Source of the DNA: Lolium rigidum
Lineage: Eukaryota; Streptophyta; Magnoliopsida; Poales; Poaceae
NCBI RefSeq assembly: GCF_022539505.1
Contig: NC_061508.1
Coordinates: 348,639,484 to 348,703,483, forward strand
Length of the DNA stretch: 64,000 nt
Direction of reading: 5' to 3'
The notes beneath the pieces are model-generated. The model ran no database searches, had not been told where the DNA came from, and saw nothing but the letters and a program-made list of their open reading frames with translations. Positions 44,723-55,369 of this stretch are shown here, in pieces. Within the stretch, counting starts at the first letter, position 1, and each line of letters opens with the position of its first letter. The position numbers were made by a program, and so were the translations under genes.

Positions 44723-45478
44723 ATTTCAATCAAGTCCTTGGAATCTGACAGTAGATATACATATTTTGAGTTGTGTTGCGTCTGAATAATATTGCTGCCT
44801 TTTTTGAATTATGAAATGAATATCATTATGTTTTTTTTCGAGGGGACATCATTTTAATTTACTTAAATAAGACCCAATCCAAATATAAAAATGACAAAGC
44901 AATCAAAATTTCAGAACGCAAGGTTGACTTTGGCGATGCAATGTTTTTACAGTAAAAACTAAAATGTATAGCCGATAGCAGTCAGATTGCATGTAGTAGT
45001 ATTATACCTGGGCAACTTCGATCTCCTTGTCCCAGATGATCTTCTCGAGGATGTTGCGCGGCGCCCCCATCTCCTCCTCGACCTCCTTCATGGAGGCGGC
45101 GGGACGGCAGTGCCGGCGGATGCGGATCCCCTGTCTGGCCGCGGCGTCGTTGACCGCCTCGGCGTCGTCATCCCGCGCCAGCGCTCGAATGGCGTGCTGA
45201 AAACGGGCGGCAGACGGGAGGGAATCATCTTAATATAGAAGCGAGCAATCGGACCGAACTCTGAATTCGTGTCCCAAGAAACCAGAATCAAACGGATCAC
45301 AGCGAAGCAGAGCAGAGGAGCGGGGAGCGGGCCGCACCTTGGGGCCGGAGCGGAGAGGGCGTGGTCGGGCGGCTGCGGCGGGGGCGAAGGCGCGGACCCG
45401 CGACGGCAGAGGGGAGCGGGCGGCGGCGGCGGGGAAGGGAGAAGCCCTGAGCTTTGGCGAGCTGAGGAGGGCTTCCAT
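42116..45478 (-). CDS. IGPS: Indole-3-glycerol-phosphate synthase, plastid, ten exons
   Basis: The enzyme converts carboxyphenylamino-deoxyribulose phosphate to indole-3-glycerol phosphate, which feeds tryptophan and, in grasses, benzoxazinoids. Exons on the - strand: 45478-45338, 45196-45008, 44094-43918, 43833-43759, 43672-43628, 43530-43366, 43266-43188, 43032-42953, 42455-42387, 42199-42116. All introns are GT-AG, the frame stays open, and the product is 367 residues. Exon 1 gives an Ala/Ser/Arg/Pro-rich transit peptide of about 50 residues. Catalytic landmarks are [42 protein letters not shown] and [12 protein letters not shown], which include the conserved Glu, Lys, Lys, Glu, Asn and Glu. 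The end is GLFGKELLH. The gene looks intact. A Harbinger element begins 213 bp upstream of the ATG. Confidence 0.95.
44649..44720. repeat. (TA)n microsatellite in IGPS intron 2
   Basis: About 70 bp of uninterrupted TA dinucleotides lie within the 913-bp second intron. Length is likely to vary between accessions. Confidence 0.98.
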
Positions 45479-45560
45479 TTGCGCGCGAGGTGGCGTGGCG
45501 GGGGTAGGTGGGGTGGGGGTTGGTCCGCGATGTACGGGGGTGAGGTTCGTCGCAGGTGAG

Positions 45561-45568
45561 GTTTTATA
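45561..45568 (-). promoter_or_regulatory. TATA box of IGPS
   Basis: On the - strand the sequence reads CTATAAAAC, 83-90 bp upstream of the ATG, giving a predicted TSS near 45535 and a C-rich leader of about 55 nt. It lies in the 212 bp between the gene and the Harbinger element, so the core promoter is intact, but older upstream elements are now more than 2 kb away. Confidence 0.7.
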
Positions 45569-45792
45569 GCACGAGCGGCGGGGACGGGACGGTGGCGGCG
45601 GCGGGAGGAGCAGCGGGTCAGCAACGGTCGGAGGCCGGTGGTGCTCTGATGGCGATGGCGAGGTCGGGGTAAACCTGGAAAAGAAAATAAGAGCAAGTCT
45701 AACAGGCCCCAGCCCCCAGCCCCCTATAACACGAGTAGAGGGCGCATGTCCAGTTTTCGGCCAGTGACTTCGGACGAGCTAGCTGAGCTCAG

Positions 45793-45840
45793 TATCCGCA
45801 CCCCGTAAAACAGAATATTCTGTTTTACGGGGTGCGGATA
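45793..45840. repeat. 48-bp perfect palindrome
   Basis: The left half TATCCGCACCCCGTAAAA... is followed without spacer by its exact reverse complement, centred between 45816 and 45817. Imperfect complementarity continues outward (GACGAGCTAGC against GCTAGCTCGTC), for 93 bp in all (45770-45862). It lies about 100 bp inside the left end of the Harbinger element. Confidence 0.95.
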
Positions 45841-46079
45841 CGGGCTCTGCTAGCTCGTCCGAGTTTCCGGCCCCGCAAAACAGGGTTTTTTGACAAATTG
45901 CATATTAGAACCAACACACCATTCACATAAAATAAATGTTTTGCATCACACAATAATCGTCATAATTATTACAATAATGTTTTTCGGAAATGTCAATAAG
46001 AATTAAACAAATAATAACAAATGTTTCACACATACAACAATAGGAAATGAATGTTTCACACATACAAGAATGTAATAAA

Positions 46080-47413
46080 TCATTGGCCATGCAAGCGCCA
46101 ATGGTGATCAATCAAATCTTGGGTGAGTTGGTGATGAGTCTCGGCATTTTCAATGCCTCGATGAGCTGCAAGAAAAGCTTCAATCCGATCGGGGTTCCTC
46201 TCGGGCTGCACTCGGGTGCCAACATTGTCATAGAAACACGGCAAGTTCAAACCGCTTTCATCTTCAATGATCATGTTGTGAAGAATCACACAACATGTCA
46301 TGACATCAACAAGAGTTTCCTTGTCCCAAAACCTAGCAGGACCCCGGACAATTGCAAACCTTGCTTGCAAGACACCAAAAGCTCTCTCAATATCCTTGCG
46401 GCATGCCTCTTGATTTTTGGTGAAGCAAGCTTCCTTTCTTGTCAAAGCCCTGTCCTTTTTCTCTTTTATGGACTTGACAAGGGTTGCATAGTTAGGGTAA
46501 ATACCATCTGTGAGATAGTACCCCATGGTGTACTCATTGTTCATAACTTTGTAGTTACAAGGTGGAGATTCACCCCTAACTAGTCTTGCAAACAAAGGGG
46601 ATCTATTCAAGATGTTGATGTCGTTGAGTGTCCCCGGCAATCCAAAAAAGCATGCCAAATCCATAAGTCTTGAGAGGCCACGGCTTCAAGAACAATGGTA
46701 GCATCACGGCTTTTGTCACAATACATTCCATGCCATGCTTTTGGACAATTTTTCCATGTCCAATGCATGCAATCCAAACTACCAAGCATCCCCGGCCACC
46801 CCTCTTTTCATTGATCTCCATGAGCCTTTTTGTATCATCCTCATTTGGAGCTCGGAGATACTTGCTCTCCATACAACTTGATCACCATCTTGGCAAACAT
46901 ACGCACGCAATCCGTGGTTGTTTGCACACCAATGCGAAGGTACTCGTCGGTATAATCTGCTGGTATACCGTATGCAATAACCCTCATGGCGGCAGAAATT
47001 TTTTGATATGGGCTAAATCCCATGACTTGGGCAGCATTTCTTCTTTGTTTAAAATAATCGCAATTTGCCTCGCAATCTTTCACAATTCTCTCGAACAAAG
47101 ACCTACGCATTCGGTACCGTCTACGGAAGAGGCGGGGAGGATAGGTCGGTACCTCGGCGAAATAATCTTGCATCAGTTGTTCGTGGCCGAGCGCGCGGTT
47201 CCGCGGAATGCACATACGCCCCATCACGGATCCTTTCCGCTGATCCAGAAGCTTCAAGCGGTCCTCCGTTTGCTTCAAGCCGAACAGGAGCACCATCACC
47301 TCCGTCTCGTCGTCGTTGAGCAACTCGTCGATGTCGGAATCATCGGAATCCGACGACGACCAATCGGTCGACGTCGCCTCCAAATCCGCCATGTGCACAT
47401 CCTCCGAAGCCAT
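46080..47413 (-). pseudogene. PIF/Harbinger DDE transposase, frameshifted
   Basis: The N-terminal part (ATG at 47413) has a short acidic start, then FRRRYRMRRSLFERIVKDCE, and MGFSPYQKISAAMRVIAYG of the HTH region. The frame breaks near 46850, 46780 and 46660. The pieces still show all three catalytic positions: first D in GSLDCMHWTWKNCPKAW, second D in GTLNDINIL, E in RKDIERAFGVLQARFAIV. The end is CCVILHNMIIEDE and a tail to 46080. The enzyme would cut at TAA/TTA sites. Three breaks make this copy inactive, although the ends could still be moved in trans. Confidence 0.8.
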
Positions 47414-47928
47414 CTACCACGGGGAACCATAGATCAGCCCGAAATCCGACCCATTTACCGGTGGCAACGAGGAAGAACGCGGCGGAATACTCACCGGCGA
47501 CAAACGGCGGAGAAGACCACGGGCCGGACGGCGGCGGCGCGCGCGGAGGGACGCGGAACTTCGGCCGGGGTGCGGCGGAGGTGCGGCGGGCGTCGGGCGC
47601 GGCTCGGCGGACGGCGGAGGGCCGCGGATCCGACGGATTCGGCGGCGGCGCGTGGGTGGCTGCGGCGGCGCGCGGGGGAAGATGGATGGGGACAAGCCGA
47701 AATGTCCGCGCGCGCTTTCGGAATTGGGATAGTGGTTTCGCCCACTATCCCCGCTCCCACCCCGCACAAGTAGGGGCGACGACCCGCCCCGTAGTCCAAA
47801 ACAGCAAAAATCGATGCGGGGGCCGTTTTTACGGGGCGTGCTAGACGGCCGGGTAGACGCGAAACCCTCAAATCGGCGGTTATTATACGGGTTTGCCCCT
47901 TTTACAGGGTCTGTTAGACCTGCTCTAA

Positions 47929-48560
47929 GAGCAGCACGCCTATCACGTGCGCCTGTGTCGTGTCCCATGCTCAATCCGCCACGGCCATCGTGTATTCGCA
48001 TGACACTGTCCTTCGACATGCACGGCTAGAATTCTATTGCTCATCCGTTTCAAAATTGATAAAAAAATGAATCTATTTACACACTAAAATGTCTACTGTA
48101 CTTCTTTTGATTCGAATTAATTGATTTAACTTTATCTATTTATAAATGTATTTAGACATGTTTGTTGGCTATATGAGTTGAAGATATCTATTACTGAACA
48201 TGAGGAAGTACTAAGATTTCTTAACGGGTTTTAGTTATCTCACAAAAGTTCAATTGCAGTTAAAAAAAAAGTAACACGGTTATAATTTTAATAGATCGGT
48301 GGACTTTTGCAAAAAAAGGTACTTTTGAACTAAACCCTACAAAACCTTCATTTCAATATCACAATTATCCATCCAATAGGTATGGGAAATATTACCTAAA
48401 TGACTCATTGACTCTACTATTACCTAATTGGTACTCGCTCCGATTTCTCTTAATTGACCGAGATTTAGTACGAGGCAGTACTTTCTAACCCATATTTATA
48501 CTCGATGAAAATTGCATTTTGAGTGCTTATAATTCGTTTTCATTTCATATGACATTGGTC
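47929..48560 (+). repeat. Direct duplicated block, copy 1 (partner at 49340-49985)
   Basis: Starts GAGCAGCACGCCTATCACGTG and shares long exact runs such as GCCACGGCCATCGTGTATTC and CTGTCCTTCGACATGCACGG with the second block. A degenerate Stowaway-like insertion occurs at the matching place (48428-48485). Confidence 0.85.
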
Positions 48561-49339
48561 TAGATTCTTTAGTTTAATGTGAAATCTATGATTATAGACA
48601 CATATGAGCTTTTAAAAGTTTGCCTTGCACCATATTCGGTTAGACAAATACTAGCCTTGTCACGGTACTGTTCACCGGTAACATGCCCACAACATGTCAC
48701 TGGATCTCAGTCCGCCGTGGAGCAGACGCACGGTCTTGCCATCCACACGCGCCCTCCGCGTCGCATCCCCATCGCCGTCGCTGGCGCTGCCTGCCATCAC
48801 AAGCCCGAGTGGCAGCCGACGCCCACATCTTGACCAAGAAGAGCACATCAAATTGATGTTGTCCGGCCATGGTTAGGCCACAGGCCATGGGTGATCCAGT
48901 TTGACGGGAGCATGGAGAAGACCGCGACGGCCTCCCGGAAGCGGCGCGCGTCTGGAGAGCAGCCAGTCCGTCGGTGGCCGCGAGGAGGCCGGAGTGGCGG
49001 CGCGCCCGTTGATTTGGAGACCGAGCGGGAGGTGCCGGGTGGGACGGGGCGACGCAGCCGATGAAGCGCGAGCAGGCAGTAGGCCGCATGGTGCAGCCGT
49101 CGCTGGCGCGGAGGAGCGCGAGCAGGCGGCGGCGGTGGGGAATATGATGCGTGCAAGCAGGGGCAGTTCTGTCTTGGAGCTTTTCTATAGATCTCAATAG
49201 AAAAGAAAATAATTCAGAAGGGCAAATCATAAACTTACCAAAGTAAAGAGTGGCAAATATGTAAGTTCAAAGTAAAGAAGGGCAAATTGTAGAGGTACCA
49301 AGTAAAAAGGGGCAAATAATAAATTCCCCCAAGAAAAGA
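48561..49339. other. Spacer between the direct duplicates, no supported gene
   Basis: A GC-rich patch at 48700-49160 has ORFs on both strands without recognisable domains. 49200-49330 holds several copies of the word AAGGGCAAAT with spacing near 40-60 bp. Confidence 0.4.
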
Positions 49340-49985
49340 AGAGCAGCACGCCTATCACGTGCGCTCGTGTCGTGTCACATACTCACATGCTCAATCCGCC
49401 ACGGCCATCGTGTATTCGCATGACACTGTCCTTCGACATGCACGGCTAGAATATTATTGCTCATCCGTTTCAAAATTGATAAAAAATGAATCTATTTACA
49501 CACTAAAATGTCTACTGTACTTCTTTTGATTCGAATTAATTGATTTAACTTTATCTACATACAAATCTATTTTTGAGCAACTCCTGAACATGAGGAAGTA
49601 CTAAGATTTCTTAACGGGTTTTAGTTATGCCACGAAAGTTCAATTGCAGTTTTTTTTTTAAAGTATACGATTATAATTTTAATAGATCGGTGGAATTTCG
49701 CAAAAAAAGATGTACTTTTGAACTAAACCCTACAAAATCTTTATTTCAATATCAGAATTATCCATCCATCCAATAGGTATGGGAAATATTACCTAAATGA
49801 CTCATTGACTCTACTATTACCTAATTGTTACTCCCTCCGATCTTTCTTAATTGACTGAGATTTAGTACAATGAGGGAGTACTTTCTAACCCATATTTGTA
49901 CTCGATGAAAATTGCATTTTGAGTGCTTATAATTCTTTTCATTTTATATGACATTGGTGTAATAATGAATCATGTCGACGATGAT
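49340..49985 (+). repeat. Direct duplicated block, copy 2
   Basis: Matches 47929-48560 almost throughout, with an internal deletion of about 60 bp near 49560. The start of the first block coincides with the 3' target duplication of the Harbinger element, so that element inserted at, or later than, the block boundary. Confidence 0.85.
49831..49878. mobile_element. Very short Stowaway MITE
   Basis: CTCCCTCCGATC at the left and GAGGGAG at the right are flanked by TA on both sides. At 48 bp this is a deletion derivative; the matching site in the first duplicate holds a more degraded copy, so it pre-dates the duplication. Confidence 0.6.
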
Positions 49986-50059
49986 TTTTTAGTTTAATGT
50001 GAACTCTATGATTATAGTTAGACAAATAGTAGCCTTGCACACTTACAAGTCTTTGTAGT

Positions 50060-52860
50060 TCTTTGGAACGGAGGGACAATCCGCTGAAAATAGGCTCCTT
50101 AAACCGTAGCCATGTCAGTACATCTTCCAAAAGGCTGTTGGGAAGTTCAGAACTGTTAAACACTTCAGTGCCACGTTCTATATTAGGCTGGAACAGCAAC
50201 CACGTGACTGATGTCGGTTACACTACACTGACCGAGTTCCAAATCTAGACCACTAGAGCATAAAAGGAAGAACAAGTCACACATCAGTCATGAGCACCAA
50301 CAGTGACTGTAGATTCATAATTTCGTCTACAAGACGCTATCACATCCAAGCGAAGTCCATGCTGCCGAAGCCACAAAAAACTTGGGAGCCCTGAAGATGG
50401 AAATGCTGATCTGGCCATGGCTCCGTCAAATCTGTTCAAACAAGACGATGAATTAATATTCAGAAGATATAGAAGAATTTTCACATCAGGTCATTACGGA
50501 CTCGGGAGTTCACGAGCAAAACTGGAATATATTGTGGAGGCTACATGGTACGCAGGATTATCAGTTCAGAAGCAAAAATGGAACAGATTTGGAGGCTAAG
50601 TACCTAGTGTTACAGGCAGAAGCAGAATAGCATTTTCCCCATTGGCAATATCAGTATGAACTGAATTTGAAATATGTAACGGCAAACACTCATGCGTTAC
50701 GCAGTGTAATTTGTGATGCATTTATGTCGACGCCGCCTTCAGCATGGAAACAGGTCAAGCCACGATGGGAGGTATCGTCCGGGATAACTCGGGTTCGGGT
50801 ATCTACTCCATGTTTGACCTGCCCCCAATTTGCAGAGACGCTGAGGTCTGAGGAGGCTGAAGCGAGAGTACTCCTCACGCGCTTGTTCTGTTGTTCTAAA
50901 CAAGACCTACAAGGCTACAACAAACAGACGTTGAAATTGATTGTGCTGCTGTGGTATTCTCACTGAATAACATGTCAAGGTGTTGTTTCATCTATCTACA
51001 GAGAGATTGATAACTTCAGAAGAAACACGTTTTGCTTTTCAGTTTCCATAGCTAAAAGAGATTGCAATAGTGCTGCCCATGAGGTAACTAAACTGGCTCC
51101 TGTAGCTGTTCAAAACTGGCTCGTGTACAGGAAATTGCAGGCTTGTGGCACCTGTTTGTTCCAGCCCAGGTCTATCTCTGTATTCATGGTGAATCCTAAT
51201 GCTGATGCTGATGCTGATGCTGATGCTGATGCTGAATCCTAATGCAGATGTTTCATGTGAATTTTAACAGGGCTATCAATATAATCACTAGGGAAACTGT
51301 TCATAGGTTGGCTTCGTGGAGGTTCAGACTGGTAGATCCAGGTCCCAGGAAGGTTATTTGCCTGTGAAATTCTGTTCAAAATGTGGTGTGCACTTTTTCT
51401 GCAAGATATTACACTCCAAATTTCTATTTTCGTTTCGACTTATGTCATAGGTTGGTTTTGCTCACTTGAATGGTATTGCCTTTTGCAATCCCTATTTCTG
51501 TTTGCAGTAACAAATTTTACTGGGGTTGTCTAGGCCAAGCTAGAAATTTATCGTCCAGGACACTAACCAAACAGATGTCCCAGGGAAGCTCCTGGAAAGG
51601 CACAACATGGCCAGGACACAAAGTAAACAGGCTCTGCTTGCCTGTGTGTGCTCTCTACTATCCTACAGAGATAAATGGCACGCATTGGTAACCTACAGAT
51701 TCATTTCGAAGCAACAGCGAAGATAAAAAATATAGCTGTGAAGAACTGAAGATGACTAAAAGTCTAGAAGAAAAATCTTCAGGCAGAGAAGGGGAACATA
51801 TTCATGTAGCAATTGTCAGCTCAGATAGTACATATTCAAGAGTTTACAATCAAAAATGGAACAGATTATCTGGGGCTACATAGTATACATAATTACAGAC
51901 AGAAGTAGAGTAGCATCTGTCCAAATGGTAATATTAATCTCAACTGAATTTTCAACATGTCACTGCAAATATTCACTATTATGTGTCTAGCGGTGTAACT
52001 AGGAATGCATGGTGGAACACAAAGCCAAACAGAGGCATGTAAGCATAAATAAACGAGTCCTGGAAAACTTGGATCATGCAAAAGTGGTACCTTTCCGTTG
52101 CAGAACTTTTTATATAACCTAAGTAGTCTACAAACTTCTAACTTTGGTATGTTTGAATAAGAAACATAGAACTTACATCACAGAAGGAAAAACGAATCTG
52201 GGGTTCCCCACTACCATCCTACAGAGATTAATGCTTATATTTGGCATATATTGGGAGACTCGGCAAAAGGCAGGTGAACAGCTTGTGCTCGAGCACAAGC
52301 TGCTCTTGCTATAAAGAGCAATGAATCAGGCTCTTATTTGTGACTGTAGCAATTACACAGATTTAATTCAAAACCATATTGATAATAAAATTATAGATGA
52401 GAAGGTGATTAAAAGTCAAAAATTAAACTTTCTTTTCTGTATCCTTATTATATTAATAAAGAAAAGCAGCCAAGATGAACCGTGCTTGGATGAAACAAAT
52501 TTTAAACTGGATCCACACTAGTATTCCTTCTACACCTTGAATATGAAATATAGAAAATAGTTGTCGTGATATAGCATTTCCGTGATTTCATTACGCCTAT
52601 AATAACAATGGATGCATAAGCGATGTGAAAGATCATTTTAATTGTCAGCTTCCCTCCAAATGGCGATTGGAGCAAACAAAACAAGAAATCATAATTATGT
52701 TCCTGAGCTTGATTACCCACAACCACAAGAAAACAACATGTGCTAAATCGTGCAAACAAGAATGAACGATCATAATAATGAACTATTAAGCATTAGACGA
52801 GCTGTGTGCAAACTACGAACGGAATGACATTTAGCTAGGATGCAATAGAAAACTTACCGC
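50060..52860 (-). repeat. 3' flank of F-box copy 2 in repeated units
   Basis: The region is the inverted counterpart of 35517-37060 and is itself repetitive. The word pair AATAGCATT and CTCAACTGAATTT (with variants) recurs at about 50619 and 51903. GTCGGTTACACTACACTGACC (50212-50232) is the inverse of the 36935 segment. A + strand stretch at 51000-51180 translates to SVSIAKRDCNSAAHEVTKLA, an RNase H-like relic of a retroelement. No intact gene is present. Confidence 0.65.
51195..51236 (+). repeat. (GATGCT)n hexanucleotide repeat
   Basis: About seven tandem copies, bounded on both sides by GAATCCTAATGC or a close variant. Confidence 0.95.
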
Positions 52861-52861
52861 T

Positions 52862-54105
52862 TCATATTGTCGGTGAAGACAAGGATGGCGGGAAGTTGGT
52901 ATATATCCACGTCTTGGACATGGCAAACCCAGAAGATTTACCACAAACTCTCTCACGCTGCAACGTCTTGACATCAACCGAAATATATTCCAAGTCCATA
53001 TGCGGGGTTGAGCCTACGAACCGCATGGGTCCAAACTTCCCTAGGAGCAAGTACCTCCCAGTTGCAGTTTTGATATGGTGCTGGCAGCCAGAACCTAGTG
53101 AGATTGTCTTCTCCAACTGCCACTGGCTAGAACCCTCAGCTCTGATGTAATAATAGAGATCAAATTTGCCAGCTAAAGTTTCATCGAGGACGCCGAACAG
53201 CCCAAGCCTGCCTTCCCCTGCCTCCACGATGGCTAGACCTAGCGCACACCATTTTCTGGGCGGGAGGTCGGACATGGAGAACTCCATCGTACGGGTGTCA
53301 AGCACGAGCAACTCTTTCTTCCGACGCATGGTGGACTCCCAGTAGAAGCAGCCGTACGCGTAATGGCGCTCGTGATATTCGGGGTCGATCGGTGACACCA
53401 CGGTTGACTTGCCCTGGCCAAGGAGCAAATCCCTCCATTGCTTGGACGCAGCAGCTTGCCACTGTCCAGTGATTGAAGAGAAGACCAGAGCGGCCAACCT
53501 AGTACTGAAATGTACCATCCATATCACACCAAATGCAGCATCCGCCTCTTCTTCAAGGGGAACGAGGAAAGGCTCGCACCAGGGCTTGTGTTCCATGGCC
53601 GTGTGCGCCACCGAAGCGACTAAGCCGTCAGGTACTGGGGGAAGCAGGACGTACCCCCGGTGCAAGGGGTCGCACACCGCAAGCTCCATGGAGACCTCGC
53701 GCTGCAGGCCCCGCCGGGGCGGAGGAGGAGGACGCGTCCGTCGCGGATGTCCTGAACGGCCCAGCTGCCGTGGTTGGGGAAGAAGGAGAAGGAGAAGTCG
53801 GCGGCAGAGGCGAGCGCGCGGGCGGCGGGCGCGGAGGGGTGAGGCGGGAGGGCGTGGTGGAAGCCGTCGCGGTCGAAAAAGGCGAGGAGGGGCGGGTCGT
53901 GGAGGCGGCGGAAACGGCGGAGGAAGGATCCGTCGGTGTCGACGACGAGCCGGCGGAAGGTGACGCAGGCGGCGGAGGCGCGGGCGAGGTCTTCTGCGGC
54001 CGGCAGACGGAGGAAGATCTCCGCCAGGAGGTGGTCGGGGATCTCCGTCAGAGTCGTCGCCGCTTTCCTGCGACCGCTTCGACGACGCGCGCTGGAGGTC
54101 GCCAT
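52862..54105 (-). pseudogene. F-box protein, copy 2, frameshifted
   Basis: The N-terminal frame starts MATSSARRRSGRRKAATTLT at 54105 and holds a full F-box ([20 protein letters not shown]). At 53700-53735, just after [10 protein letters not shown], two extra bases relative to copy 1 shift the frame. The C-terminal part then reads [31 protein letters not shown] and [17 protein letters not shown] in another frame to the stop at 52862. Apart from the shift the two halves are very well preserved, so the break is young or could be a sequencing error. Translated as is, the protein would be an F-box with a short unrelated tail. It lies in opposite orientation to copy 1. Confidence 0.8.
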
Positions 54106-55369
54106 TGGCGTGGAGCGGTCGAGAATGCGAGCTTGAATCCCGGCGGCGGCGGCGGGAGAACTGGCAGTTGGAGGAGGAGCCAGCCGCCGCGAACCCTCGT
54201 GGAGATGGAGTGGAGTGGACAGTGGAGTGTGCTGCCTGCTCGAGTTGGGAGAAGGTGAGCCTGCTCCGTGCTGCCGAAATGGGCCTTGGATGGGTAAGAA
54301 TGTCTGAATCACTGAATGTGTAAAAGGCCATCTTTGGTTCCAGAATAAAGTGTTCAATGTGCTGAGCTACAAAATTTTCAGTTCGATTCATAATTATACA
54401 TCCGATGGCTATGTGCAATTATCACCATATCATAATCACACCGATAAATGTACTACTACTAGTCTATTCAATTCTTCTTGCTTATTCAGAAGAGATTTGC
54501 TAGTTCAGTTTTTAGCACTGTATTCAGATTTTTGCAATGCAAGTTGGAACACAGCAGACAGAGGCACCGCCGTAAGTGTTCACTGGGCAACTGGGTCACC
54601 GCGCACGGGCGTACTAGTTTTCGTGTCGTTCACCGCCACTAGGAGCGCCAATTGGATGTGCACAGCGACTGTTGAGTCGGGGTCGCACGGACCACTGACG
54701 GTTCACAGGAATCAATGTCCGTGCAACTATGTTCCGCGCCAAGAACGGGCAAGTACGGCGAGCTCGCCATGACCTGATCTGATCTCCGCAATGACAGCAA
54801 GCTCATCCTGACTACATCGCCTCCGCCTGCTCGCTCCTACCTGATATCCAGCACCACGAGCTTTGTCGGGCCTGCATTCTGGACGTGATCCAGGTAGGCA
54901 TGCAAGGTGGAGGATCGAAAAACCGAGAAAAAAATTGAGAAGAAATGACACAAACAGTTCTTGATTAATTGGGACCATCAAGTTCAAAGTCACTCATCGG
55001 CATGATAGGAAGAACAACATAGACATGACCACTGCCAAGTGAATCACTGTCAACTTCAATGTCACACTCAGGCAGGAAACATCCACATCGATATTAACCT
55101 AATTAACCGAAATAGACACGACATCATCCAGGTGAAGCAAGTGACATCCTGTAGGCAAGGTGATCACTTATCCGAGAACTCCACTCTACTGAAATCGCAG
55201 TCACTTTGAATTGAGAACGGTGATCTGATCATGTCCCCATCGAACCTGAAGAAACAAAGACAAAAGTTCAGTCTCCAGAGAAGAATATGTGGTCCAACCC
55301 GTACACATATTCAAGAGTTCAAGAACTAAAAGTAACAAGGTATACGTGTCTTGGGCTAGATAAGCAATA
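54106..55369. other. Upstream of F-box copy 2 and spacer, no gene
   Basis: 54106-54250 is the GC-rich 5' flank of copy 2. Beyond it only ORFs of 60-140 codons without domains occur. The 54530-54570 words TTGCAATGCAAGTTGGAACAC recur at 55473-55530 as part of the flank repeats. Confidence 0.4.

Larger units (their letters stand above)
45691..47925 (-). mobile_element. PIF/Harbinger element with transposase, upstream of IGPS
   Basis: Inverted ends GAGCAAGTCTAACAGGCCC and GGGTCTGTTAGACCTGCTC, with TAA on both sides (45688-45690 and 47926-47928), bound a 2.2-kb element. It holds a - strand DDE transposase gene with frameshifts and, near its left end, a 48-bp perfect palindrome. The insertion lies 213 bp before the IGPS start codon. 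Confidence 0.9.

Noticed and set aside
46670..47773. 367-codon + strand ORF
   Set aside because: It is antisense to the Harbinger transposase, which shows real DDE motifs on the other strand.
53730..54418. N-terminal half of the 518-codon - strand ORF spanning F-box copy 2
   Set aside because: This part is a Pro/Arg-rich out-of-frame reading of the F-box; the true domain is in the neighbouring frame.
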